Source: Chitinophagaceae bacterium UBA1931 (lineage in GTDB: Bacteria; Bacteroidota; Bacteroidia; Chitinophagales; Chitinophagaceae). From it: a stretch of DNA of 64,000 nt. The stretch is from NCBI GenBank assembly GCA_002337125.1, contig DDFJ01000004.1, forward strand, positions 2,700,134 through 2,764,133. Direction: 5' to 3'. A program made the position numbers and the translations under genes. The stretch's first letter is position 1, and every line of letters begins with the position of its first letter. The notes beneath the pieces are model-generated. The model saw only the letters and a program-made list of their open reading frames with translations, had not been told where the DNA came from and ran no database searches. Shown in pieces: positions 1-7,242 of this stretch.

Positions 1-1843
1 ACAAATACTTACCAATTTCTTCAACCAGTTCGCCTTTTGTAATAGGTACACCTTTTATTTTATTGTAACCTTTTGCATCAACAAGGTACATGTCACGGAT
101 AATCTTGATCAGCTGCCCGTTGTTGATTTCAGGAATTAATACTGTTTCAAAGTTCTTTAGTATATCACCAAGGTTTTTGGGGAAAGGACGGATATAACGC
201 AGGTGTGCATGTGATACTGATTTACCTTTTGCCTGTAACTCAGCACAAGCACTTTTAATTGCGCCATAAGTACTGCCCCAGCCAAGCACAAGTACTTTAC
301 CTTTTGCTTCGCCGCTATCTAACTTTTGCTCAGGAATATAATCAGCAATTTTATCAACTTTTGCTGCCCTTAATTTTACCATTACCTGGTGGTTATCGTT
401 ATCGTAACTTACGTTACCGGTAACATCCTGCTTTTCTAAACCTCCAATACGGTGTTCCAAACCAGCTGTTCCGGGGATAGCCCATGGACGAACTAATTTT
501 TCATCACGTTTATATGGAAGATATTTTTCTTCGTCTTCGCCTAAACCCTTTTTGAATTCAGTTTTTATTTCAGCCAGATCATCACTCTTCGGGAATTTCC
601 ATGGTTCTGCACCATTTGCAATATAACCATCGCTGAGAAGCATTACCGGTGTCATGTGCTGAACAGCAATACGTGCAGCTTCATAAGCCACTTCAAAGCA
701 ATCGGCCGGTGTGCATGCAGAAATGATTGGCATGGGCGATTCGCCATTACGACCGTAATAAGCCTGCATCAGGTCACTTTGCTCGGTTTTGGTTGGCAAA
801 CCTGTTGAAGGACCACCACGCTGAATGTTTACAATTATCAAAGGAAGTTCAAGCATTACAGCCAAACCCATTGCTTCACCTTTCAATGCAATACCAGGTC
901 CGCTGCTGGTTGTTACTGCAAGCGAACCGCCATAAGCAGCACCAATAGCAGAAGTAATACCTGCAATTTCATCTTCAGCCTGGAAGGTTTTAACACCAAA
1001 TGTTTTATAGAGAGAAAGATCTTGTAAAATATCTGTAGCCGGAGTAATTGGGTATGACCCAAGGAACAAAGGCAAACCGCTTTTTTGCGAAGCTGCCACC
1101 AAGCCATAGCTGATTGCCTGGTTACCCATTACTGACCGGTAAACACCCGGCTCCATTCTTGCCTTAGCAACGGTGTAAGTAGTGGTAAAGGTTTCAGTTG
1201 TATCGCCGTAATTAAAACCGGCATTTAAAACACGCAGGTTTCCTTCTAATATTTCAGGCTTTTTGCCGAATTTTTCTTTCAGGAATTTGATCGTATTCTC
1301 CATGCTGCGGCTGTACATCCAGTAAAGGAAACCAAGCACAAACATGTTTTTTGCACGATCTTTTTCTTTCATACCCAATGCAACATCCTTCAATGATTCA
1401 CGGGTAAGTTTTGTAACATCAATTTTTATAACATCGTAGTTACTGAGACTGTTATCTTCCAGCGGGTTTGCACCTTCTGCGTAATTGGCCAGACGAAGGT
1501 TCTTTGCATCAAAACCATCGGTATTGGCAATAATTTTTCCGCCTTTTTTTAATGATTTGAGATTGGCTTTTAATGCAGCTGCATTCATTGCTACCAGCAC
1601 ATCGCATTCATCACCCGGGGTGAAAACGCTGTCGCTGCTGAAACGTAGCTGAAATCCGCTTACACCTGCAAGCGTACCTTGGGGGGCACGTATTTCGGCA
1701 GGGAAATCGGGGAAGGTCGCAAGATCCATTCCCATTAAAGCCGTATTGTTTGTAAACTGGCTGCCGGTAAGTTGCATACCATCGCCACTGTCGCCGGCAA
1801 ATTTGATGACTACATCGTTAAGTACTTCCTGTTTCCTTTTCAT
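1..1843 (-). CDS. korA: 2-oxoacid:acceptor oxidoreductase, alpha subunit (KorA-type, fused gamma-alpha), 3' end cut by window edge
   Basis: The frame is open from the ATG at 1843 to base 1 (about 614 codons). The family is usually 610-620 residues, so only a few C-terminal residues are likely missing. The N-terminal 190 or so residues form the gamma domain (begins VVIKFAGDSGDGMQLTGSQ). After that comes the pyrimidine-binding alpha domain, with GSYPITPATDIL and the TSSGPGIALKGEAMGLA stretch, then the transketolase-like C-terminal domain. The family oxidatively decarboxylates 2-oxoglutarate or a similar 2-oxoacid, with ferredoxin as acceptor, together with a beta subunit. The beta gene would be expected just beyond the left edge (inference). 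A TAACTTTGC box lies 8 bases before the ATG. The exact substrate cannot be read from the sequence. Confidence 0.93.
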   Translation of the reverse strand, partial: MKRKQEVLNDVVIKFAGDSGDGMQLTGSQFTNNTALMGMDLATFPDFPAEIRAPQGTLAGVSGFQLRFSSDSVFTPGDECDVLVAMNAAALKANLKSLKKGGKIIANTDGFDAKNLRLANYAEGANPLEDNSLSNYDVIKIDVTKLTRESLKDVALGMKEKDRAKNMFVLGFLYWMYSRSMENTIKFLKEKFGKKPEILEGNLRVLNAGFNYGDTTETFTTTYTVAKARMEPGVYRSVMGNQAISYGLVAASQKSGLPLFLGSYPITPATDILQDLSLYKTFGVKTFQAEDEIAGITSAIGAAYGGSLAVTTSSGPGIALKGEAMGLAVMLELPLIIVNIQRGGPSTGLPTKTEQSDLMQAYYGRNGESPMPIISACTPADCFEVAYEAARIAVQHMTPVMLLSDGYIANGAEPWKFPKSDDLAEIKTEFKKGLGEDEEKYLPYKRDEKLVRPWAIPGTAGLEHRIGGLEKQDVTGNVSYDNDNHQVMVKLRAAKVDKIADYIPEQKLDSGEAKGKVLVLGWGSTYGAIKSACAELQAKGKSVSHAHLRYIRPFPKNLGDILKNFETVLIPEINNGQLIKIIRDMYLVDAKGYNKIKGVPITKGELVEEIGKYL

Positions 1844-1850
1844 AGCGCTG

Positions 1851-1858
1851 CAAAGTTA
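1851..1858 (-). promoter_or_regulatory. Bacteroidota -7 box of korA
   Basis: The minus strand reads TAACTTTG followed by C, a perfect match to the TAnnTTTG consensus. It ends 7 bases before the korA ATG, which implies a 5' leader of only a few bases. No clear -33 TTG was found. Confidence 0.55.
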
Positions 1859-2008
1859 AGCGGTTCTGGCTTTGAAAACTGTACGAGTATACCAATCTTG
1901 CATGTTTTCTTTCTAAAATTGATGGTTTTTATGGATGGTTCTACACGATAATGTTTGTTAGCAGGAACGCCACTTTGGTAATAACTTTACATTTCAAAAA
2001 AAACAACT

Positions 2009-2308
2009 ATGGTAAATCCGAAACATATTGCCACATTCCTGCTGGGAGCAGCTGCAGGTTATGCCTTGTTTAAATACAACAGCATGACCGATGAGGAAAA
2101 GGAAAAGATGTTTGCCGACCTCAAACAAAAAGCAAATGATCTGAAAGATGAAGCAGAAAAAGCTGCTGATAAAGCCGGTGATTATTTTGATGAGCTGAAA
2201 ACAAAAGGCACTGAAAACATGAAAGACTATATGAGCGAAGCAGAAAGTTTTTTCAACGATTTGTTTAAGAAAAATACCAAGCCCGGTAACGATACAAATC
2301 CTGCATAA
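2009..2308 (+). CDS. YtxH-like small membrane-anchored protein
   Basis: This is a 99-residue protein. Residues 7-23 (IATFLLGAAAGYALFKY) form one membrane segment with the glycine-rich pattern seen at the start of YtxH-domain proteins. The rest is a Lys/Glu/Asp/Ala-rich amphipathic helix (about residues 28-90) ending in a short polar tail. Such proteins are often linked to envelope stress, but no biochemical role is established. A TAACTTTA sequence at 1982-1989 may be its promoter. It stands alone, divergent from korA. Confidence 0.75.
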   Translation: MVNPKHIATFLLGAAAGYALFKYNSMTDEEKEKMFADLKQKANDLKDEAEKAADKAGDYFDELKTKGTENMKDYMSEAESFFNDLFKKNTKPGNDTNPA

Positions 2309-2423
2309 TCGTTCTTATTACGAAAGTGAATTTTGATTTACAGTTTCTTTAACGAATAAAATTTGCGGTATGCATTACTGCATATTTATCTTCAATGTAA
2401 AATCAAAATCACTTTAATTTTTT

Positions 2424-3287
2424 ATGAAATCAACTACTGCATCGTCTGACGACGATGAGGGTGAGCAAGAACAATCACCCAACATTTTCCTTCACTCATT
2501 ATTCCTTCTTTTTTTTACGGGTTGTTATCAAAGCACAGGCGATACGGGAAGTATGGTTAGGCAGGCTGCGTCTGTTCATCCCACTAAAACAAAACCCGTG
2601 GCAGCTCCACACGGTAAAAAGAAAAAGACGATTTACTTAACGTTTGATGATGGTCCCAACAAGGGTACCAGGCATGTGTTGCAGGTATTAACCGAAGAGC
2701 AGGTGCCTGCCGGCTTTTTTGTTATTGGCGAACATGTTTATGGCAGCAGGGATCAGCAGGCAACATGGGATAGTCTTCAGCAAAATGAATGGGTGGAGAT
2801 TTACAACCACAGTTACACCCATGCACTGCATAACCACTTTGAAAAGTTTTATACAAACGACAGTGTTGTAATCAACGACTTTCAGCGTTGCAGCGATTCA
2901 TTACACCTGAACAATAAACTGGTACGGATGCCTGGCAGGAACAGCTGGCGGATGTCAACAGTTAATGCTACTGATATTGTGAAAAGCAAAGCCGCAGCCG
3001 ATTCGTTATACAATGCCGGTTTTATTGTAGTGGGATGGGATGTGGAATGGCGCTTTAATGATTCAATGAAGCTGAAACAAACAAGCGATGAAATGATGAA
3101 TGAAATTGACAGCGTGCTTTTGAATAATCAAACCAAAACTCCTGATCATGTAGTATTGCTTACACATGATCAACTGTTCAAGGACTCGGCAGAAGTTTCA
3201 TCACTGCAAAAATTTATCCGCCGTATTAAAGCAAATGAAGAATACAGGATTGAATTTGTAAGCAAATATCCGGGAGCTGTTCAGTAA
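2424..3287 (+). CDS. Polysaccharide deacetylase (CE4/NodB fold), probable lipoprotein, N-terminus doubtful
   Basis: The 287-residue reading frame carries the CE4 motifs: TFDDGP with Asp75 and Asp76, and NHSYTH with metal-binding His129 and His133. A later LTHD tetrapeptide may supply the catalytic His. The family removes acetyl groups from N-acetylated polysaccharides such as peptidoglycan or chitin oligomers. A lipobox-like FFTGC ends at Cys34. The stretch before it (MKSTTASSDDDEGEQEQ) is acidic, unlike a signal-peptide n-region. A +1 frame starting at 2455 gives a basic n-region and joins this frame if the T-run at 2509-2516 had one more T. The domain call is secure but the start is not. 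A bidirectional terminator follows. Confidence 0.85.
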   Translation: MKSTTASSDDDEGEQEQSPNIFLHSLFLLFFTGCYQSTGDTGSMVRQAASVHPTKTKPVAAPHGKKKKTIYLTFDDGPNKGTRHVLQVLTEEQVPAGFFVIGEHVYGSRDQQATWDSLQQNEWVEIYNHSYTHALHNHFEKFYTNDSVVINDFQRCSDSLHLNNKLVRMPGRNSWRMSTVNATDIVKSKAAADSLYNAGFIVVGWDVEWRFNDSMKLKQTSDEMMNEIDSVLLNNQTKTPDHVVLLTHDQLFKDSAEVSSLQKFIRRIKANEEYRIEFVSKYPGAVQ

Positions 3288-3305
3288 TGATATTGCTCAT
3301 TTATA

Positions 3306-3344
3306 AAAAGCAAAAGCCACAGTTAAACTGTGGCTTTTGCTTTT
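3306..3344. terminator. Bidirectional rho-independent terminator
   Basis: Arms AAAAGCAAAAGCCACAGTT and AACTGTGGCTTTTGCTTTT pair perfectly around a single A. The A-run and T-run at the two ends suit termination from both sides, between the converging deacetylase and PsbP-like genes. Confidence 0.9.
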
Positions 3345-3356
3345 AAAAAGAGAAAA

Positions 3357-4001
3357 TCAGTATTTGAATGAGTTAAAGATTTTATTGGCAGTTGTTTCAA
3401 AAGCATCCCGTTCGTCTTCTTTACATACATAGGTAAGAATATATGCTTTGCCATTAACAACCGCAAACAGTTGTTTAACCTGTATTTCATAATCAGCATC
3501 GCCATATCTGCCTTTATAAACAATCTGGAATGCCCTGCTGCCGTTGCGGTTAAAGAACATGGATGAAACTTCCCTGTAGTTCTTTACCAGTTCTTTTACA
3601 GCATCAACATTTGTTTTTACATAATCATCAATAGTTGTACCTGAACTTAATTGTTCAATCTGCAAATTCACATTCTGGAAGAACTTATCATTTGATCCTT
3701 CAGATGGAGAAGTGATTTTAATGATGGCATTATTTGGATGATCATTAAATGTCCAGTCTTCAGGATAACCAATACTAAACCTTCCCTGTGAGTCGCTGTA
3801 TTTTTTTAACTCACCGCTGGAACTTGAACTTGTATTGTTGTTTGTAGTAGTAGTTGTGTTTCCCCCGGAATTGCTGTTATTAGTGTTATTAGGTTTGTTG
3901 TTGCCGCTTGGAGCAGGTTCGTTTACAGGAACCCTTGCAGGCTGGGCCAGCAAAATAACCGTGAACATTACACATGACAGGGTTAAGATTAGTCGTTTCA
4001 T
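3357..4001 (-). CDS. Secreted PsbP-like domain protein
   Basis: The start was set at the ATG at 4001 (MKRLILTLSCVMFTVILLAQ), which gives a clean signal peptide. A longer frame begins at 4052, but its first 17 residues do not look secretory. The mature 214-residue precursor has a low-complexity Asn/Ser/Thr/Gly linker at about residues 30-65. After it comes a PsbP/DcrB-like fold with FSIGYPEDWTF and a C-terminal YVCKEDERDAFETTANKIFNSF. Proteins of this fold in Bacteroidota are periplasmic or outer-membrane-associated and of unknown function. It is a single gene that converges on the deacetylase. Confidence 0.75.
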   Translation of the reverse strand: MKRLILTLSCVMFTVILLAQPARVPVNEPAPSGNNKPNNTNNSNSGGNTTTTTNNNTSSSSSGELKKYSDSQGRFSIGYPEDWTFNDHPNNAIIKITSPSEGSNDKFFQNVNLQIEQLSSGTTIDDYVKTNVDAVKELVKNYREVSSMFFNRNGSRAFQIVYKGRYGDADYEIQVKQLFAVVNGKAYILTYVCKEDERDAFETTANKIFNSFKY

Positions 4002-4145
4002 AATTTTAGTTATATCTGTAATAAAAATACGAACTAGTTTCTCATATTTCAATGAAAACAGATGAATACCATAAAAAATACCGCCCTGTACGGATGGGGT
4101 GGATTATTGTTTAAACTCCCGGTTTTTATAAATGAGAAAAAAGTA

Positions 4146-4153
4146 TAGCTTTG
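4146..4153 (+). promoter_or_regulatory. -7 box upstream of the MATE gene
   Basis: TAGCTTTG followed by C matches TAnnTTTG(C). It lies 108 bases before the MATE ATG, so the transcript would have a leader of about 100 bases containing the hairpin at 4208. No convincing -33 TTG at the normal spacing was found. Confidence 0.5.
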
Positions 4154-4207
4154 CTCTCTCATTTTTTCGCATATGAAGCTTTAAGTCGTCTCTCCCTGAT
4201 TATTTTT

Positions 4208-4240
4208 TGCAATGGATAAACCATTGCAGCATCTTTTTTT
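4208..4240 (+). terminator. Terminator-like hairpin in the 5' leader of the MATE gene (possible attenuator)
   Basis: TGCAATGG and CCATTGCA pair perfectly around ATAAA, followed four bases later by a run of eight T. It sits 21 bases before the ATG at 4262 and is oriented to stop plus-strand transcripts. No complete plus-strand gene precedes it after the terminator at 3306. Confidence 0.65.
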
Positions 4241-4261
4241 TATTTTTCACAAGTTTATTTT

Positions 4262-5662
4262 ATGACGACAAACAATACCAAACCAACCAGGTTAACCTAT
4301 TTTTTTGAATTACTCCGTATGTCGCTTAACGGCGAAGAGCAGGATTATACACAGGGCAGTATTAAAAAAGCTGTTTTTCTGCTGGCCATTCCAATGATAC
4401 TTGAGTTGAGTCTTGAAAGCGTATTTGCAGTAGTGGATATGTTTTTTGTTGGGAAACTTGGCCCCAACGCCATTGCAACGGTTGGGCTTACTGAATCGGT
4501 TGTTACAATTGTTTACTCTGTTGCAATTGGATTAAGTACTGCAGCTACAGCCATAGTAGCACGCCGTGTGGGAGAAAAACATCAGGGAGCAGCTGCACAA
4601 GCAGGAGCACAATCCATAACTGTAGCTGTTATTATTGCGGCTGTTATAAGTTTGGTCGGAGTTGTTTTTGCAGCAGATATTCTTAGGCTGATGGGTGCTG
4701 CTCCCGATGTGATCAGGGACGGAGCCGTTTTTACCCGTATTATGCTTGGCGGAAGTGTGGTGATTATGCTGCTGTTTCTCATCAATGGAATTTTTCGTGG
4801 CGCCGGCGATGCAGCTATGGCAATGAAAAGTTTGTGGCTGGCCAGTTTAACCAATATTATTCTTTGCCCCATTCTTATTCATTTCATGGGATTGAAAGGT
4901 GCAGCTATTGCAACGGTTATTGGCAGAAGTGCAGGTGTAGCTTATCAAACATTTCATTTGCTGAAAGGAGATGGTATTCTGAAAATAAAAGCCGCTTATT
5001 TTAAGCCAAACAGGAAATTAATCCTGTCATTGATTGATGTGGCATGGCCGGCTACATTCCAGTTTATTATTGCAAGTGGCAGCTGGATTATCCTGGCAAG
5101 GCTGGTAGCTGAAACAGGTGGCACAACGGCATCGGCTGGTTACCAGATTGCCATCAGGAATGTAGTGTTCTTTATTTTGCCTGCATGGGGTTTAAGTAAT
5201 GCGGCTGCAACGTTGGTGGGTCAAAATCTTGGTGCCAAACAATTGCAGCGTGCTGAACAAAGTGTGTTGCTTACCGCAAAGTACAATGCCATTTTTATGA
5301 GTTTTGTCATGCTGTTGTTTTTGTTTTTTGCTTCACCCATCATCAGTCTCTTTACAAATGAAAAAGAAGTGATTGCTTATGGTGCAAGAGCATTGCAGAT
5401 TATTGGCGCAGGTTATATTTTTTATGGAATAGGAATGGTGATGACACAGGCTCTGAATGGTGCAGGCGATACAAGAACTCCCACTGTAATCAACTTTGTA
5501 TGCTTCTGGTTATTCCAGGTGCCGTTTGCATATTTTCTTGCTGAAGGATTGAATCTTAAATCAACCGGTGCATTTATTGCCATACCTGTTGCTGAAACAC
5601 TAATTGCTTTAACAGCATGGTACTATTTCAAAAAAGGAAAGTGGAAGGAAGTACAGATATAA
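4262..5662 (+). CDS. MATE family efflux transporter
   Basis: This is a 466-residue inner membrane protein with about 12 hydrophobic segments in two homologous halves. The first half opens with IPMILELSLESVFAVVDMFFVGKLG, the signature of the NorM/DinF-type MATE family. The second half repeats the pattern near WPATFQFIIASGSWIILARLV. NGIFRGAGDA and LNGAGDTRTPT are the paired RGAGD-type loops typical of MATE proteins. The family exports cationic drugs or metabolites using sodium or proton gradients; the substrate here is unknown. The leader before it (4154-4261) contains an attenuator-like hairpin, so expression may be controlled by early termination (inference). Confidence 0.93.
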   Translation: MTTNNTKPTRLTYFFELLRMSLNGEEQDYTQGSIKKAVFLLAIPMILELSLESVFAVVDMFFVGKLGPNAIATVGLTESVVTIVYSVAIGLSTAATAIVARRVGEKHQGAAAQAGAQSITVAVIIAAVISLVGVVFAADILRLMGAAPDVIRDGAVFTRIMLGGSVVIMLLFLINGIFRGAGDAAMAMKSLWLASLTNIILCPILIHFMGLKGAAIATVIGRSAGVAYQTFHLLKGDGILKIKAAYFKPNRKLILSLIDVAWPATFQFIIASGSWIILARLVAETGGTTASAGYQIAIRNVVFFILPAWGLSNAAATLVGQNLGAKQLQRAEQSVLLTAKYNAIFMSFVMLLFLFFASPIISLFTNEKEVIAYGARALQIIGAGYIFYGIGMVMTQALNGAGDTRTPTVINFVCFWLFQVPFAYFLAEGLNLKSTGAFIAIPVAETLIALTAWYYFKKGKWKEVQI

Positions 5663-5734
5663 AAACTCAGAGAATAATTGCTTCTGGTTAAGATAAATAT
5701 GTAAGTCTGACAATTATTTGCAGATTTTTAGAAA

Positions 5735-5742
5735 TAATTTTG
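5735..5742 (+). promoter_or_regulatory. -7 box of the orphan gene at 5778
   Basis: TAATTTTG matches TAnnTTTG, 35 bases before the ATG. A TTTG at 5717-5720 lies 14 bases upstream, closer than the usual 19-21, so only the -7 element is supported. Confidence 0.4.
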
Positions 5743-5777
5743 TGACAGGAATTTCAATAGCTAACGAATTATAAAAA

Positions 5778-6266
5778 ATGGAGAGCAGCAACCCAATCAT
5801 AGAATGGTATTCAAAGGATAAATGGCTATGCGATTTGCTTGTTTCAATTGATAAAATGAATTTGTCTGATGAAGATGCTGCACGAGAAGCATTTTACAGA
5901 GTTTCAGATCATTATAATTTACCCAAATTCCCTGAAGATGTGTTTATAGAAGAAGGGATCTTCAACTCTGAAATTGAAAAACAAAGAAATAAAAGTGTAT
6001 TTGAACAATTAGGTATTATTAAAAGGATGCATTCAGAAAATACGTTAAAAGCAAGCGTATTACTTGCGTTGTTATATGTGTACAAAAAATTTTTCAGCAC
6101 AATTGATGAAGCAGCTTCAGAATATTATGGGGACTATGATGGAATTCCTGAAGTTTATTATGCTTGTTTTTTTGGGAAAGATGTGGATGTTAAATTAAGA
6201 TTTTCTTCGAATGAGAAATCTAATCATCAAGCCAGATTAGTTCAAAAATGTTACAGAGAACAGTAG
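5778..6266 (+). CDS. Hypothetical protein, 162 residues
   Basis: I do not recognise this protein. It is soluble, without signal peptide or membrane segment, and acidic in its first half (DEDAAREAFYRVSDHYNL, FPEDVFIEEGIF). A helical middle (residues about 70-110) contains the hydrophobic stretch ASVLLALLYVYKKFF. Cysteines are scattered with no metal motif. It stands alone between the MATE gene and a terminator, with its own probable promoter. Base composition is more AT-rich than its neighbours, which might indicate a recently gained gene (weak inference). Coding status is supported by the uninterrupted frame and flanking signals only. Confidence 0.65.
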   Translation: MESSNPIIEWYSKDKWLCDLLVSIDKMNLSDEDAAREAFYRVSDHYNLPKFPEDVFIEEGIFNSEIEKQRNKSVFEQLGIIKRMHSENTLKASVLLALLYVYKKFFSTIDEAASEYYGDYDGIPEVYYACFFGKDVDVKLRFSSNEKSNHQARLVQKCYREQ

Positions 6267-6315
6267 GTAAGTTGTTGTTAAATACTTCTATATTTTCTTG
6301 TACTAAAGCAGTATA

Positions 6316-6365
6316 AATCTTAAAAGTCCGTGGGCATTTAAAAGCCCCACAGGACTTTTAAGATT
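6316..6365. terminator. Rho-independent terminator between converging genes
   Basis: AATCTTAAAAGTCC and GGACTTTTAAGATT pair perfectly. Inside them TGGG pairs with CCCA around an A/T-rich loop. It serves the orphan gene (plus) and the SDR gene (minus). Confidence 0.85.
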
Positions 6366-6379
6366 AAACATTGAAAAAA

Positions 6380-7195
6380 TTATACGCCACTGAATGCTGC
6401 AAAACCACCATCTACTTCAACAACAGTTCCTGAAACAAATGAAGCAGCATCGCTGAGTAACCAAACCAATGCTCCTTGTAATTCTTCAGCACGTCCCAAA
6501 CGTTTAAACGGAGTTCCGTTTACAATCAGGTTTCCTCTTGCAGTTAAAGAACCATCGGGGTTGGTTACAAGTGTTCTGTTTTGTTCGGTTAAGAAGAAGC
6601 CGGGCATAATCGCATTCATTCTTATTTTATCGCCAAAGCGGTTAGCCAATTCAACAGCAAACCATTTGGTGTAAATATCAATAGCAGCTTTAGCCATGCT
6701 GTAACCAAGTACTTTGGTAATAGCCTGTTTTGTTGCCATTGATGAAATGTTGATAATTGAACCGTTGCCTGTTTTAGCAATCTCCCTTCCAAATACCTGT
6801 GTTGGCAGTAATGTGCCGAACAGGTTTAAATCCATCACCTGTTTCAATGCTTCCATGTTGAGGTTAAAAATATCTGCTTCGGGAGCAACAACAGCACCGG
6901 GCATGTTTCCACCAGCTGCATTTACAAGTCCATCAATATGTCCTGTCTGATCCAGTAATTGCTTGCAAGCTTTTTCAAGATCTTCCAGTTTGGTTACATC
7001 GGCAATTAACACAATGGCTTTACCGCCTTTGCTGTTTATGGCATTTGCACGTTCTGTAGCAACAGCTTCATTGCGACCAAGAATTGCCACAGTACCACCT
7101 GCATCAGCAATTGCATTTACAAATGCATGTCCAAGCACACCGGTACCTCCTGTAACAACGATGACTTTACCTTTCAACGAAAACATATCATTCAT
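6380..7195 (-). CDS. SDR family oxidoreductase, D-mannonate oxidoreductase (fructuronate reductase) type
   Basis: This is a 271-residue classical short-chain dehydrogenase. The nucleotide-binding TGGTGVLG is at residues 15-22, with NAAGG following later. The active site has Tyr165 and Lys169 in YSMAK, and the C-terminus reads FVSGTVVEVDGGF. The segment NLFGTLLPTQVFGREI resembles SDR-type fructuronate reductases, which interconvert fructuronate and mannonate in hexuronate breakdown. That assignment rests on remembered family features and fits the pectin genes nearby. It is 47 bases downstream of the GH97 gene on the same strand and is probably cotranscribed with it. It could also reduce another sugar acid. 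Confidence 0.8.
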   Translation of the reverse strand: MNDMFSLKGKVIVVTGGTGVLGHAFVNAIADAGGTVAILGRNEAVATERANAINSKGGKAIVLIADVTKLEDLEKACKQLLDQTGHIDGLVNAAGGNMPGAVVAPEADIFNLNMEALKQVMDLNLFGTLLPTQVFGREIAKTGNGSIINISSMATKQAITKVLGYSMAKAAIDIYTKWFAVELANRFGDKIRMNAIMPGFFLTEQNRTLVTNPDGSLTARGNLIVNGTPFKRLGRAEELQGALVWLLSDAASFVSGTVVEVDGGFAAFSGV

Positions 7196-7242
7196 GATTC
7201 TTTATTTTTTTAAGATATAAAATTAGTTATTAATTAAACGCA

